Shown: in pieces, positions 1 through 4,768 of the stretch | Numbering within the stretch: position 1 is the first letter of the stretch | Layout of the letters: the number at the start of each line of letters is the position of its first letter | Assembly: GCA_004144935.1 (NCBI GenBank) | Contig: SDZP01000258.1 | Span: 1 to 5,247, forward strand | DNA: 5,247 bases | Direction of reading: 5' to 3' | Origin: Caulobacteraceae bacterium | GTDB lineage: Bacteria > Pseudomonadota > Alphaproteobacteria > Caulobacterales > Caulobacteraceae | Notes under the pieces: model-generated | Database searches by the model: none | Told to the model about the DNA's origin: nothing | What the model saw: only the letters and a program-made list of their open reading frames with translations | Translations under genes and position numbers: made by a program

Positions 1-323
1 GCCTGGGGCTTGCGGCGGCCGGGCAGGCGGGGGCCTGTTCGATGGGGGACGGCGGCAAGCTGACCACCAAAAAGACCGGCCAGCCCTACCCCGGGGCCAA
101 GGGCAAGCCCTGGTACGGGCAAGGCAAGCCGATCGTGCTCGACGGCGCGAGCTACAGGAAGACCGGCGCGGCCCGGGTCTTCGCCGACTCCGAGTTCAGC
201 TACATCAAGAAGGTCGGCGAGCAGGACGGCGTCGCCCTCTACCGGGACGACGACCTGCCCGACACCCTGTTCGTGCCGATCGAAGCCGCGGCCTGCACCT
301 TCCACGCCTACGAAAAGGGGTAA
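1..323 (+). CDS. Small exported or lipoprotein-like protein of unknown function (5' end outside window)
   Basis: The open frame enters from the left edge (first full codon at base 3) and ends at TAA 321-323. An ATG at 42 exists, but the 13 codons before it read LGLAAAGQAGACS, which looks like the end of a signal-peptide hydrophobic core followed by a cleavage site. The real start is therefore probably upstream of the window. The AGAC before Ser could be a weak lipobox (Cys as the lipidated residue) or a signal peptidase I site; I cannot decide. The mature part, about 95 residues, is rich in Gly, Lys and Tyr near its N terminus (GQPYPGAKGKPWYGQGKP) and ends in an acidic/beta-like region (YRDDDLPDTLFVPIEAA). 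I do not recognise a family. It is convergent with the dehydrogenase and separated from it by a hairpin terminator. That this frame is coding is well supported; its function is unknown. Confidence 0.7.
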   Translation, partial: LGLAAAGQAGACSMGDGGKLTTKKTGQPYPGAKGKPWYGQGKPIVLDGASYRKTGAARVFADSEFSYIKKVGEQDGVALYRDDDLPDTLFVPIEAAACTFHAYEKG

Positions 324-328
324 CGAAA

Positions 329-355
329 AAGGGCCGGACGCGAGGTCCGGCCCTT
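329..355 (-). terminator. Rho-independent terminator between convergent genes
   Basis: Bases 329-339 (AAGGGCCGGAC) pair perfectly with 345-355 (GTCCGGCCCTT) around a 5-base loop, an 11-bp stem. Read on the minus strand the stem runs into TTTTTCG, so it is a canonical terminator for the dehydrogenase gene, whose stop codon lies 26 bases upstream in that direction. On the plus strand the hairpin begins 5 bases after the stop of the small exported protein but has only TT before CGACG. It may terminate that transcript less efficiently. Confidence 0.85.
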
Positions 356-381
356 CGACGATGTCGCTTGAGGGCTGAGGG

Positions 382-1287
382 TTAGCCGCCGGCCATCTTG
401 CGGAAGAACTTCTGGCCCTGTTCGCCGCCGGCGAAATAGGCCTTCTGGCCGGTCTCGTCGGTGATCTTGTCCCAGTTGTCGCGGAATTCTTCCACCGACA
501 GGCCATTTTCGCCCAGGTAGACACCCTCGGTCTCGATGATGCGCGACAGGGCGAAGACGCCGGCGCCGGCGGTCACGATGGCGCCCGTGGGGGCCTCTTC
601 CGAAGCCAGGTAGACCACGGCCGGGGTGACGTATTCCGGCTTCAGCTTCTCCAGCACCTCGGGGGGCATCAGGCCTTCGGTCATGCGGGTGGCGGCGACC
701 GGGCTGATGGCGTTGACGTGGATGTTGTTCTTCTGGCCCTCGAGCTTCAGGGTGTTCATGAAGCCGATGATGCCCAGCTTGGCGGCGCCATAGTTGGACT
801 GGCCGAAGTTGCCGTACAGGCCCGACGACGAGGTCGTCACGACGATGCGGCCGTAGTTCTGTTCCTTCATGATCTCCCAGACCGCCTTGGACGGCTTGAC
901 CGTGCCCAGAAGGTGGACGCCCAGCACGAACTCGAAGTCCTCGATGGTCATCTTGGAGAAGGACTTGTCGCGCAGCACGCCGGCGTTGGCGATCAGGATG
1001 TCGATGCGGCCCCAGGCGTCCATGGCCTGCTTGACCATCAGGGCGACGCCGGCGTCATCGGTGACGCTGGAGCCGTTGGCGATGGCTTCGCCGCCGAGCG
1101 CCTTGATTTCCTCGACCACCTTGTTGGCGGCGTCCGAGCCGCCGCCCGAGCCGTCCATGCTGCCGCCCAGGTCGTTGACCAGGACCTTGGCGCCGCGACG
1201 GGCCAGTTCCAGGGCGTGCTGGCGGCCAAGGCCGCCGCCGGCGCCGGTGACGATCGCGACTTTGCCGTCGAAGCGGATGTCGGCCAT
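382..1287 (-). CDS. Short-chain dehydrogenase of the MFE-2/HSD17B4 type, likely 3-hydroxyacyl-CoA dehydrogenase
   Basis: 301 residues; a cytosolic NAD(H)-dependent oxidoreductase. The Rossmann cofactor motif TGAGGGLG is at residues 14-21. Asp39 in VNDLGG at the end of strand beta-2 points to NAD rather than NADP. NAG is at 101-103. The catalytic triad is Ser153, Tyr166 and Lys170 in SSSGLYGNFGQSNYGAAK. That stretch, the DLGGS loop near 39-43 and the VHLLG segment at 124-128 match the dehydrogenase half of peroxisomal multifunctional enzyme 2, which oxidises D-3-hydroxyacyl-CoA in beta-oxidation. Here it is a stand-alone protein without hydratase or sterol-carrier domains, as is common in bacteria. 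The precise substrate is inferred. The start ATG is supported by the Shine-Dalgarno-like AAGGGAA (complement of 1297-1303) about 9 bases upstream. The gene has its own terminator, and its upstream region holds a candidate promoter and operator, so it is probably transcribed alone. The upstream neighbour on the same strand is an XRE-type regulator that might control it. Confidence 0.93.
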   Translation of the reverse strand: MADIRFDGKVAIVTGAGGGLGRQHALELARRGAKVLVNDLGGSMDGSGGGSDAANKVVEEIKALGGEAIANGSSVTDDAGVALMVKQAMDAWGRIDILIANAGVLRDKSFSKMTIEDFEFVLGVHLLGTVKPSKAVWEIMKEQNYGRIVVTTSSSGLYGNFGQSNYGAAKLGIIGFMNTLKLEGQKNNIHVNAISPVAATRMTEGLMPPEVLEKLKPEYVTPAVVYLASEEAPTGAIVTAGAGVFALSRIIETEGVYLGENGLSVEEFRDNWDKITDETGQKAYFAGGEQGQKFFRKMAGG

Positions 1288-1344
1288 GAATTTCTATTCC
1301 CTTGCGCTGGGCGGCTTTGCCACGCCCGTTTGGAGATCGGGCGG

Positions 1345-1374
1345 GTTTGTGCGGCGCAATAGGGAAGGCGTCAA
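1345..1374 (-). promoter_or_regulatory. Candidate housekeeping promoter of the dehydrogenase gene
   Basis: On the minus strand TTGACG (1374-1369) is followed after 16 bases by GCACAAAC (1352-1345). The known Caulobacter housekeeping pattern is TTGACG, a spacer of roughly 10-14 bases after the seventh position, then GCTANAWC. The -35 is perfect; the -10 matches at most defined positions, and the spacing is slightly long. Transcription would start near 1338-1340, giving a leader of about 50 bases with the ribosome binding site at 1297-1303. A small 6-bp inverted repeat (1323-1328 with 1338-1343) falls at the start of that leader. Confidence 0.4.
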
Positions 1375-1384
1375 GATTGACGCC
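1367..1384. promoter_or_regulatory. 18-bp palindrome overlapping the -35 box: candidate operator
   Basis: GGCGTCAAGATTGACGCC consists of two perfect 8-bp inverted arms (1367-1374 and 1377-1384) with a 2-base centre. One arm contains the proposed -35 hexamer of the dehydrogenase promoter, about 80 bases before its ATG. A bound dimeric regulator here would block RNA polymerase, so repression is the simplest reading. The binding protein is unknown. TetR- or FadR-type regulators of acyl-CoA metabolism use operators of this size, and the adjacent XRE protein is another candidate. Confidence 0.5.
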
Positions 1385-1400
1385 AAGGTAAGGCTGGGTC

Positions 1401-1430
1401 GCCGGGCCGCCTCGAACGAGGCGGCCCGGC
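1401..1430 (-). terminator. Perfect 14-bp hairpin downstream of the XRE gene, terminator-like without U-tract
   Basis: Bases 1401-1414 are the exact reverse complement of 1417-1430, with AA between them (effectively a 13-bp stem closed by a GAAC or GTTC tetraloop). It lies 25 bases beyond the stop codon of the XRE regulator. On the minus strand the stem is followed by GCGACCC-type sequence with no run of T, so it is not a classical intrinsic terminator. It could act as a weak or Rho-assisted terminator, or as a 3'-end protecting stem. Confidence 0.5.
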
Positions 1431-1455
1431 CGGCCACAAGCTTTACGGTCGGTCC

Positions 1456-1842
1456 TTAAGCGACTTCGACGTCGCCATTCAGGGACTTGGCGAGGTCGAG
1501 CAGCCGGCGGCGCGGACGCTCGCCCAGCTGGTAGTAGGCGCGGATCAGGTCGAGGGTTTCCTTGCGGGCGAACATCTCGCCGCCGCCTTCGACATCGTTG
1601 GCCGCCGTCTGCGGCCGGTCGGTCTCGGAGAGGCCGTCGTAGAAATAGCCGACCGGGACCTCGAGGGCTTCGCTGAGCTGCCAGAGGCGGGCGGCGCTGA
1701 TGCGGTTGGCGCCGCACTCGTACTTCTGGATCTGCTGGAAGCGCACGCCGACCGAGCCGGCCAGCTGTTGCTGGGTCAGGCCCAGCAGACGACGGCGACG
1801 GCGGAGCCGCTTGCCGAGGTGGGTGTCGATGTCGTTGCCCAT
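1456..1842 (-). CDS. XRE/Cro-family helix-turn-helix transcriptional regulator (PraR-like layout)
   Basis: 128 residues. The helix-turn-helix domain occupies about residues 9-70: a basic first helix (GKRLRRRRR), helix 2 starting TQQQLAGSVG at 23, recognition helix in RFQQIQKYE (34-42), then GANRISAARLWQLSEALEVPVGYFYDGL. This matches the HTH_3/XRE family that binds operator DNA as a dimer. An acidic/Gly linker (about 72-93) leads to a C-terminal helical segment (ETLDLIRAYYQLGERPRRRLLDLAKSL) resembling the tail of rhizobial PraR/PhrR-type regulators; this resemblance is from memory. The start ATG has AGGGGG (complement of 1851-1857) 9 bases upstream. The gene is divergent from the acyltransferase gene and lies on the same strand as, and upstream of, the dehydrogenase, so either neighbour may be a target. 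The regulon cannot be read from sequence. Confidence 0.9.
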   Translation of the reverse strand: MGNDIDTHLGKRLRRRRRLLGLTQQQLAGSVGVRFQQIQKYECGANRISAARLWQLSEALEVPVGYFYDGLSETDRPQTAANDVEGGGEMFARKETLDLIRAYYQLGERPRRRLLDLAKSLNGDVEVA

Positions 1843-1908
1843 GGCGGAAAACCCCCTGTTGATGAAAGCCTGTGTCCGTCCCGATTTGGTACGGTCAGGT
1901 CTCTGTGC

Positions 1909-1925
1909 CGCAGGGAGCGTGCCAA
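1909..1925 (-). promoter_or_regulatory. Sigma-54-like -24/-12 promoter element upstream of the XRE gene
   Basis: On the minus strand TTGGCACG (1925-1918), four bases, then CTGCG (1913-1909). The sigma-54 consensus is YTGGCACG-N4-TTGCW. All eight -24 positions match, the invariant GG and GC dinucleotides are exactly 10 bases apart, and the -12 box keeps TGC. A start near 1898 would give a leader of about 55 bases before the XRE ATG. No enhancer-binding activator gene and no clear upstream activator repeat are visible in the window. Confidence 0.4.
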
Positions 1926-1957
1926 TCTCCCGCAGGGGGCGAAGGACGGCTGTGAAG

Positions 1958-1986
1958 TTGCGCGCTCCGGGCGTGTGACTTAGTTA
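1958..1986 (+). promoter_or_regulatory. Possible leaderless promoter of the acyltransferase gene
   Basis: TTGCGC (1958-1963) is followed after 17 bases by TAGTTA (1981-1986). The -10 is poor (only the first two bases fit TATAAT), but its position would put the transcript start at 1993, the A of the ATG. There is no Shine-Dalgarno sequence in the 20 bases before that ATG, and an in-frame TAG at 1981 prevents a more upstream start. This is weak evidence, offered as a hypothesis. Confidence 0.2.
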
Positions 1987-1992
1987 CCGGTC

Positions 1993-2934
1993 ATGCGTGA
2001 CAGACGTGTCTCATGGAGCCAGGACCTGGCATGGCGGGGTGAGGCCCTCGCCTATGACGTCTTCACCTTCCTCATGCGGCTGATGCCGACCGACTTCGCC
2101 TCGGACCTGGGCGGCTGGCTGTTCCGCCGGTTCGGACCGCTCACCAAGACCCACACCCTGGCCTGGCAGAATCTGATCCTGGCCTTCCCCGAGAAGGACG
2201 AGGCCTGGCGTCAGAAGATCCTCGGCGACCAGTGGGAGAGCAACGGCCGCACCGTCTTCGAATTTCCGCAGATGGACCGCATCCTGCCCTCCACCGGCCG
2301 GGTCGAGCTGGTCGGCCGCGAGCGGATGGAAGAAATCCGGACCAGCGGTAAGCCGGTGGTATTCGTTTCGGGTCACCTCTCCAACTGGGAGGTGATGCCG
2401 GCCGCCATCGTCGACAGCGGTGTGGTCTGCCAGATGACCTACCGCGCCGCCAACAATCCCTACGTCGACAAGCGCATCCGCGACAGCCGCGCCCGCTATG
2501 GGGTCCAGCTGTTCGCGCCCAAGGGGGGCGATGGGGCCAGGGAACTGCTCGAAGGGCTGAAGAAGGGCGAGTCGGTGGCCCTGATGAACGACCAGAAGTT
2601 CAACAAGGGCGGCGTGGCGGCGCCCTTCTTCGGGCGCGAGGTGATGGCGGCGCCGGGCCCCAGCCGGCTGGCGCTTCGGTTCGGCACCGTGCTGCAGCCG
2701 ATGAGCGTGCAGCGGCTGAAGGGCGCGCGGTTCCGGGCGGTGGTGCATGACCCCATCCAGGTGCCCGACACCGGCGACAAGACCGCCGACATCGCCGCCG
2801 GCGTCGCGGCGGTGACCCGGTTTGTCGAGGATCAGGTGCGCGAGCGGCCGGAGGAGTGGTTCTGGGTCCACCGCCGCTGGCCCAAGGCGGCCTATGTGGA
2901 GCTGGCCGAGAAGGGCCTGGGGCCGCCGCCCTAG
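1993..2934 (+). CDS. LpxL/HtrB-family lysophospholipid/lipid A acyltransferase
   Basis: 313 residues, the usual size for the family. These enzymes sit at the inner face of the cytoplasmic membrane and transfer an acyl chain from acyl-ACP onto a lipid A precursor or related lipid. Visible hallmarks are the catalytic H-X4-E motif (His128 to Glu133 in GHLSNWEV), an RAANNPYVDKRIRDSR segment (151-166), the substrate-pocket motif MNDQKFNKGGVAAPFFG (198-214), and the C-terminal PEEWFWVHRRWPK with W289, W291, H293 and W296. The first 50 residues contain a moderately hydrophobic stretch (LAYDVFTFLMRLMP) consistent with membrane association. ATG 1993 is the first possible start because a stop lies in frame just before it; there is no obvious ribosome binding site. 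The gene is divergent from the XRE regulator and convergent with the response regulator, sharing a CTAG at their stops. Whether the acceptor is lipid A or another lipid cannot be told from sequence. Confidence 0.92.
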   Translation: MRDRRVSWSQDLAWRGEALAYDVFTFLMRLMPTDFASDLGGWLFRRFGPLTKTHTLAWQNLILAFPEKDEAWRQKILGDQWESNGRTVFEFPQMDRILPSTGRVELVGRERMEEIRTSGKPVVFVSGHLSNWEVMPAAIVDSGVVCQMTYRAANNPYVDKRIRDSRARYGVQLFAPKGGDGARELLEGLKKGESVALMNDQKFNKGGVAAPFFGREVMAAPGPSRLALRFGTVLQPMSVQRLKGARFRAVVHDPIQVPDTGDKTADIAAGVAAVTRFVEDQVRERPEEWFWVHRRWPKAAYVELAEKGLGPPP

Positions 2935-3419
2935 ATGGCCAGTTCCCGCAGCCTGGGAGGCTCCGGCAGCGCATCGATCCCGCGCCGCATGGGCCCGAAG
3001 TAGTCGTCCGTCCGCACGAAGGGCCGCGGGCGCATGATCACCGCCCCCAGGCGGTCGAGAACGGCGCGGGCGGTGAGCGGCTTGGCGATCATCTCGGTGA
3101 TGCCGGCGTCGCGCGCTTCGACGACGCGGACGCGGTCCGCAAAACTGGTCATCATGATGATCGGCAGGTAGGTGTTCTTGCCCTCGGCGTCGCCCCGCAC
3201 GAGCCGGGTGAAGCTGGCGCCATCGAGCGGCTGCATCTGGAAGTCGACGATGGCCAGGTCGGCCGGTCCGGCGCGCAGGGCCTGCAGGGCCTCGGCCCCG
3301 TCCTGCGCCTGGCGCACATGCCGGATGCCGACGCCCATCAGGATCGTCGCCACGATGGTTCGCATGTGGGGATTGTCGTCCACCAGCAGCACCCGCAGCG
3401 AACCCAGACCGGTCGACAT
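2931..3419 (-). CDS. Single-domain response regulator (CheY-like receiver with short conserved tail)
   Basis: 162 residues. The receiver domain spans about residues 7-126: acidic pair Asp14-Asp15 (VLLVDDN), phosphoacceptor Asp59 (AIVDFQM), Thr91 (MMTSFAD) and Lys113 followed by Pro (AKPL). All residues needed for phosphorylation and switching are present. There is no DNA-binding or enzymatic output domain. Instead a tail of about 35 residues begins RPRPFVRTDDYFGPMRRG (130-147), which resembles a tail I recall on other alphaproteobacterial stand-alone receivers. It probably works by protein-protein contact in a phosphorelay; the partner kinase is not in the window. The start has GGAGG (complement of 3424-3428) four bases upstream, a rather short spacing. 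The last codon overlaps the convergent acyltransferase stop. A 140-base gap separates it from the M23 gene on the same strand and contains its own candidate promoter. Confidence 0.92.
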   Translation of the reverse strand: MSTGLGSLRVLLVDDNPHMRTIVATILMGVGIRHVRQAQDGAEALQALRAGPADLAIVDFQMQPLDGASFTRLVRGDAEGKNTYLPIIMMTSFADRVRVVEARDAGITEMIAKPLTARAVLDRLGAVIMRPRPFVRTDDYFGPMRRGIDALPEPPRLRELAI

Positions 3420-3446
3420 GAAGCCTCCAAGAGCACCTTGCGGCGC

Positions 3447-3483
3447 GGATCCGACGGCACACGTTATTGGTGTGCGCCGATCC
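3447..3483 (-). promoter_or_regulatory. Imperfect stem-loop in the leader of the response regulator
   Basis: An inner 6-bp stem GCACAC/GTGTGC (3457-3462 with 3470-3475, 7-base loop) and an outer 5-bp stem GGATC/GATCC (3447-3451 with 3479-3483) are separated by short unpaired segments. The structure lies between the proposed -10 box and the ribosome binding site. It has no U-tract, so it is unlikely to be a terminator for the upstream M23 gene. It may be a 5' leader hairpin or a dyad operator. Confidence 0.35.
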
Positions 3484-3485
3484 TT

Positions 3486-3494
3486 GTTATCCCA
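3486..3494 (-). promoter_or_regulatory. Candidate extended -10 promoter of the response regulator
   Basis: On the minus strand TGGGATAAC (3494-3486) has a TGn extension before GATAAC, which matches TATAAT at four of six positions. No convincing -35 is present 17 bases upstream; TTTGCGG lies closer. Transcription would start near 3479, giving a leader of about 60 bases. A GAGTC at 3517-3521, the GANTC sequence methylated by CcrM in Caulobacter relatives, falls near -40 of this promoter. Confidence 0.3.
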
Positions 3495-3559
3495 GATAAG
3501 CCCCGCAAAGTTACCGGAGTCTTTAGGATGATCCCGAAACCGTACCGATGGGTAAGTTA

Positions 3560-4471
3560 TTACGCGGGCGCGGTTTGGCCGACCAGCAGCATGGGGTCCA
3601 TATGACGCCCCCGCCAGGTCATCCGCCAGCAGAGGTGCGGGCCGGTTGCGCGGCCGGTGGCCCCGACTTCGCCGATCTTTTGGCCGCGCTCGACCCTCTG
3701 GCCCGCCTGACAGACGATCTTTGACTGGTGCAGGTAGATGCTGACCAGCCCCTGGCCATGGTCGATCATCACCAGACCGCCTTCGAAATGCATGCCGCTG
3801 GCGGCCATGCTGACCACCCCGCCCGCCGGACTGAGGATGGAGGTCCCCTTCGGCGCGGCCAGGTCCGTACCGTAGTGGGGACGCTTGGCCTCGCCGTTGA
3901 GGACGCGCTGGCCGCCAAACCGCCCCGTCCGCCGCCAGCTCTTGGCCGGCAACGGCATGACGAACCCGGTGCGGAAGTCCTCGGTGTCGATACGGCTGGC
4001 CAGAGCGGCCTGTTTGAGCGCGTTCTGCTGCTTGAGCCTGGCCAGCAGGGCCGGATCGCTCGGGCTGACCTGGTCCTGCGGCAGGCCGGAAATCCGCTGG
4101 ATGTCGAAATCGCCGGGCGCCAGGTCGAAGACATGGCTGACCGAACCGCCGGCCCCCGAGACCCGCAGGGTGCTCGTGGCGGCGGCGTCGCGGTCAAAGC
4201 CGAGGACGAACAGGCCGCCCGGCCCGGCCCGCCCGACCGCCTCGTCATCGAGCCAGAGGTCGGCGCGGGGCGTGGTGCGGCCGAAGGCGAACCCGCCCTG
4301 CCGGTAGACGCCGCTGAGACGCAGCGGCGGCGGCGCGGCCAGCGCGGGCGCGGCGAACGCCGCCGAGGTCAGGCCGAGAAGGGCGGCGCGCCGGTTCAGG
4401 ATTGCAGCGCTTTCCAGCGCTCCAGGGCCTCTGCCGGTCCGGCGTAGGCTTCCTGATGTTCGGGGCTCCAA
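3560..4471 (-). CDS. Secreted M23/LytM-type peptidase-like protein
   Basis: Residue numbers count from TTG 4471, giving 303 residues. A twin-arginine-like signal peptide is visible at 25-46 (NRRAALLGLTSAAFAAPALA), so the protein is exported. Residues 48-125 form a beta-rich N-terminal domain (LSGVYRQGGFAFGRTTPRADLWLDDEAVG), followed by a Gln/Ala-rich helical linker (140-160). The LytM/M23 domain, about 175-297, contains H199YGTD203 (HxxxD zinc site), DHGQG (237-241), YLHQS with His248, and the final motif GPHLCWRM. This family cuts or binds peptidoglycan cross-links in the periplasm. The usual HxH is HLC here (H279, C281), so activity is uncertain. The start is doubtful: TTG 4471 (GGAGG 10 bases upstream) overlaps the DUF2093 gene by 76 bases and leaves a long leader before the signal peptide. 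CTG 4399, overlapping the DUF2093 stop as CTGA, would start exactly at the signal peptide and give 279 residues. Likely co-transcribed with DUF2093. Confidence 0.88.
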   Translation of the reverse strand: MEPRTSGSLRRTGRGPGALESAAILNRRAALLGLTSAAFAAPALAAPPPLRLSGVYRQGGFAFGRTTPRADLWLDDEAVGRAGPGGLFVLGFDRDAAATSTLRVSGAGGSVSHVFDLAPGDFDIQRISGLPQDQVSPSDPALLARLKQQNALKQAALASRIDTEDFRTGFVMPLPAKSWRRTGRFGGQRVLNGEAKRPHYGTDLAAPKGTSILSPAGGVVSMAASGMHFEGGLVMIDHGQGLVSIYLHQSKIVCQAGQRVERGQKIGEVGATGRATGPHLCWRMTWRGRHMDPMLLVGQTAPA

Positions 4472-4611
4472 TAACGCAGGGCCTCCAGCGGGACCTTCAC
4501 GCCGGTGACGGCGCAGAGCACATGCTTGCCCGGCTTGAGGATGGCGAACTCACCGTCCCCGTAGTGGAGTTGGGCAAGGTCCCTGCCCATATCGCGATCG
4601 AAGGCGTTCAT
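4396..4611 (-). CDS. DUF2093 domain-containing small protein
   Basis: 71 residues starting MNAFDRDMG. The core GDGEFAILKPGKHVLCAVTGVKVPLEALRYWSPEHQEAYAGPAEA matches the pattern I know for DUF2093, a short alphaproteobacterial family with a CAVTG...IPLxxLRYWSxxxQEAY signature and no assigned function. It has one Cys and no signal peptide or membrane segment, so it is probably cytosolic. ATG 4611 is chosen because the family-like sequence begins right there. The frame stays open upstream, but that part translates the intergenic repeats into Arg/Pro-rich sequence. No strong Shine-Dalgarno is seen. The stop TGA overlaps a CTG that may start the M23 protein, suggesting translational coupling. It lies 220 bases downstream of xseA, on the same strand, with the inverted repeats between. 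Confidence 0.85.
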   Translation of the reverse strand: MNAFDRDMGRDLAQLHYGDGEFAILKPGKHVLCAVTGVKVPLEALRYWSPEHQEAYAGPAEALERWKALQS

Positions 4612-4667
4612 GGGGACAATGTAGCGAAGCGGAGGGCTTGGGCCAAGGACCGCTGCGCAAGGGCTTG

Positions 4668-4720
4668 CCTTCTCCCCTTGGGGGAGAAGGTGGCGCGAAG
4701 CGCCGGATGAGGGGTCGCAC
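4668..4720 (+). repeat. Intergenic palindromic repeat, copy A (53 bp)
   Basis: Copy A starts with a perfect hairpin, CCTTCTCCCC (4668-4677), TTG, GGGGAGAAGG (4681-4690). A smaller dyad GGCGCGAAGCGCC (4692-4704) follows, then a GGATGAGGGGTCGCAC tail. It is nearly identical to the reverse complement of 4769-4823. The differences are one extra loop base and changes in the small dyad. Two-hairpin elements of this style look to me like REP-type dispersed repeats of Caulobacteraceae intergenic regions, a recollection not checked by search. No gene lies in 4612-4831. Confidence 0.85.
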
Positions 4721-4768
4721 GGAATTGGCAGGAAGGATTTGAGGGTGTCGCCGGCCAGGCAGACGCCG

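Noticed and set aside
718..1459. Plus-strand open frames opposite the dehydrogenase and its leader
   Set aside because: They mirror the codons of a clear SDR gene, have biased Ala/Asp/Val or Ser/Pro composition and no recognisable domain.
1700..1983. Two plus-strand frames running from inside the XRE gene toward the acyltransferase
   Set aside because: They are antisense to the HTH-coding sequence, have Arg/Ser-rich translations and no family resemblance. The region 1843-1992 is better explained as a divergent control region.
1843..1992. CtrA-type binding site (TTAA-N7-TTAA)
   Set aside because: The region contains TTAG and TTAC fragments near 1980 but no properly spaced pair of TTAA half-sites.
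2011..3462. Very long open frame on the minus strand (483 codons) covering the acyltransferase and response regulator
   Set aside because: It is antisense to one gene with all LpxL-family motifs and out of frame with a receiver carrying all catalytic residues. Its translation is low-complexity Ala/Arg/Gly/Pro/His, typical of a high-GC shadow.
3728..4447. Plus-strand frames of 140 and 239 codons opposite the M23 gene
   Set aside because: The minus strand encodes a signal peptide and M23 motifs; the opposite frames are composition-driven shadows.
4402..4710. Plus-strand 102-codon frame opposite DUF2093
   Set aside because: Antisense to a recognisable DUF2093 protein and running into the repeat; no domain and no ribosome binding site.
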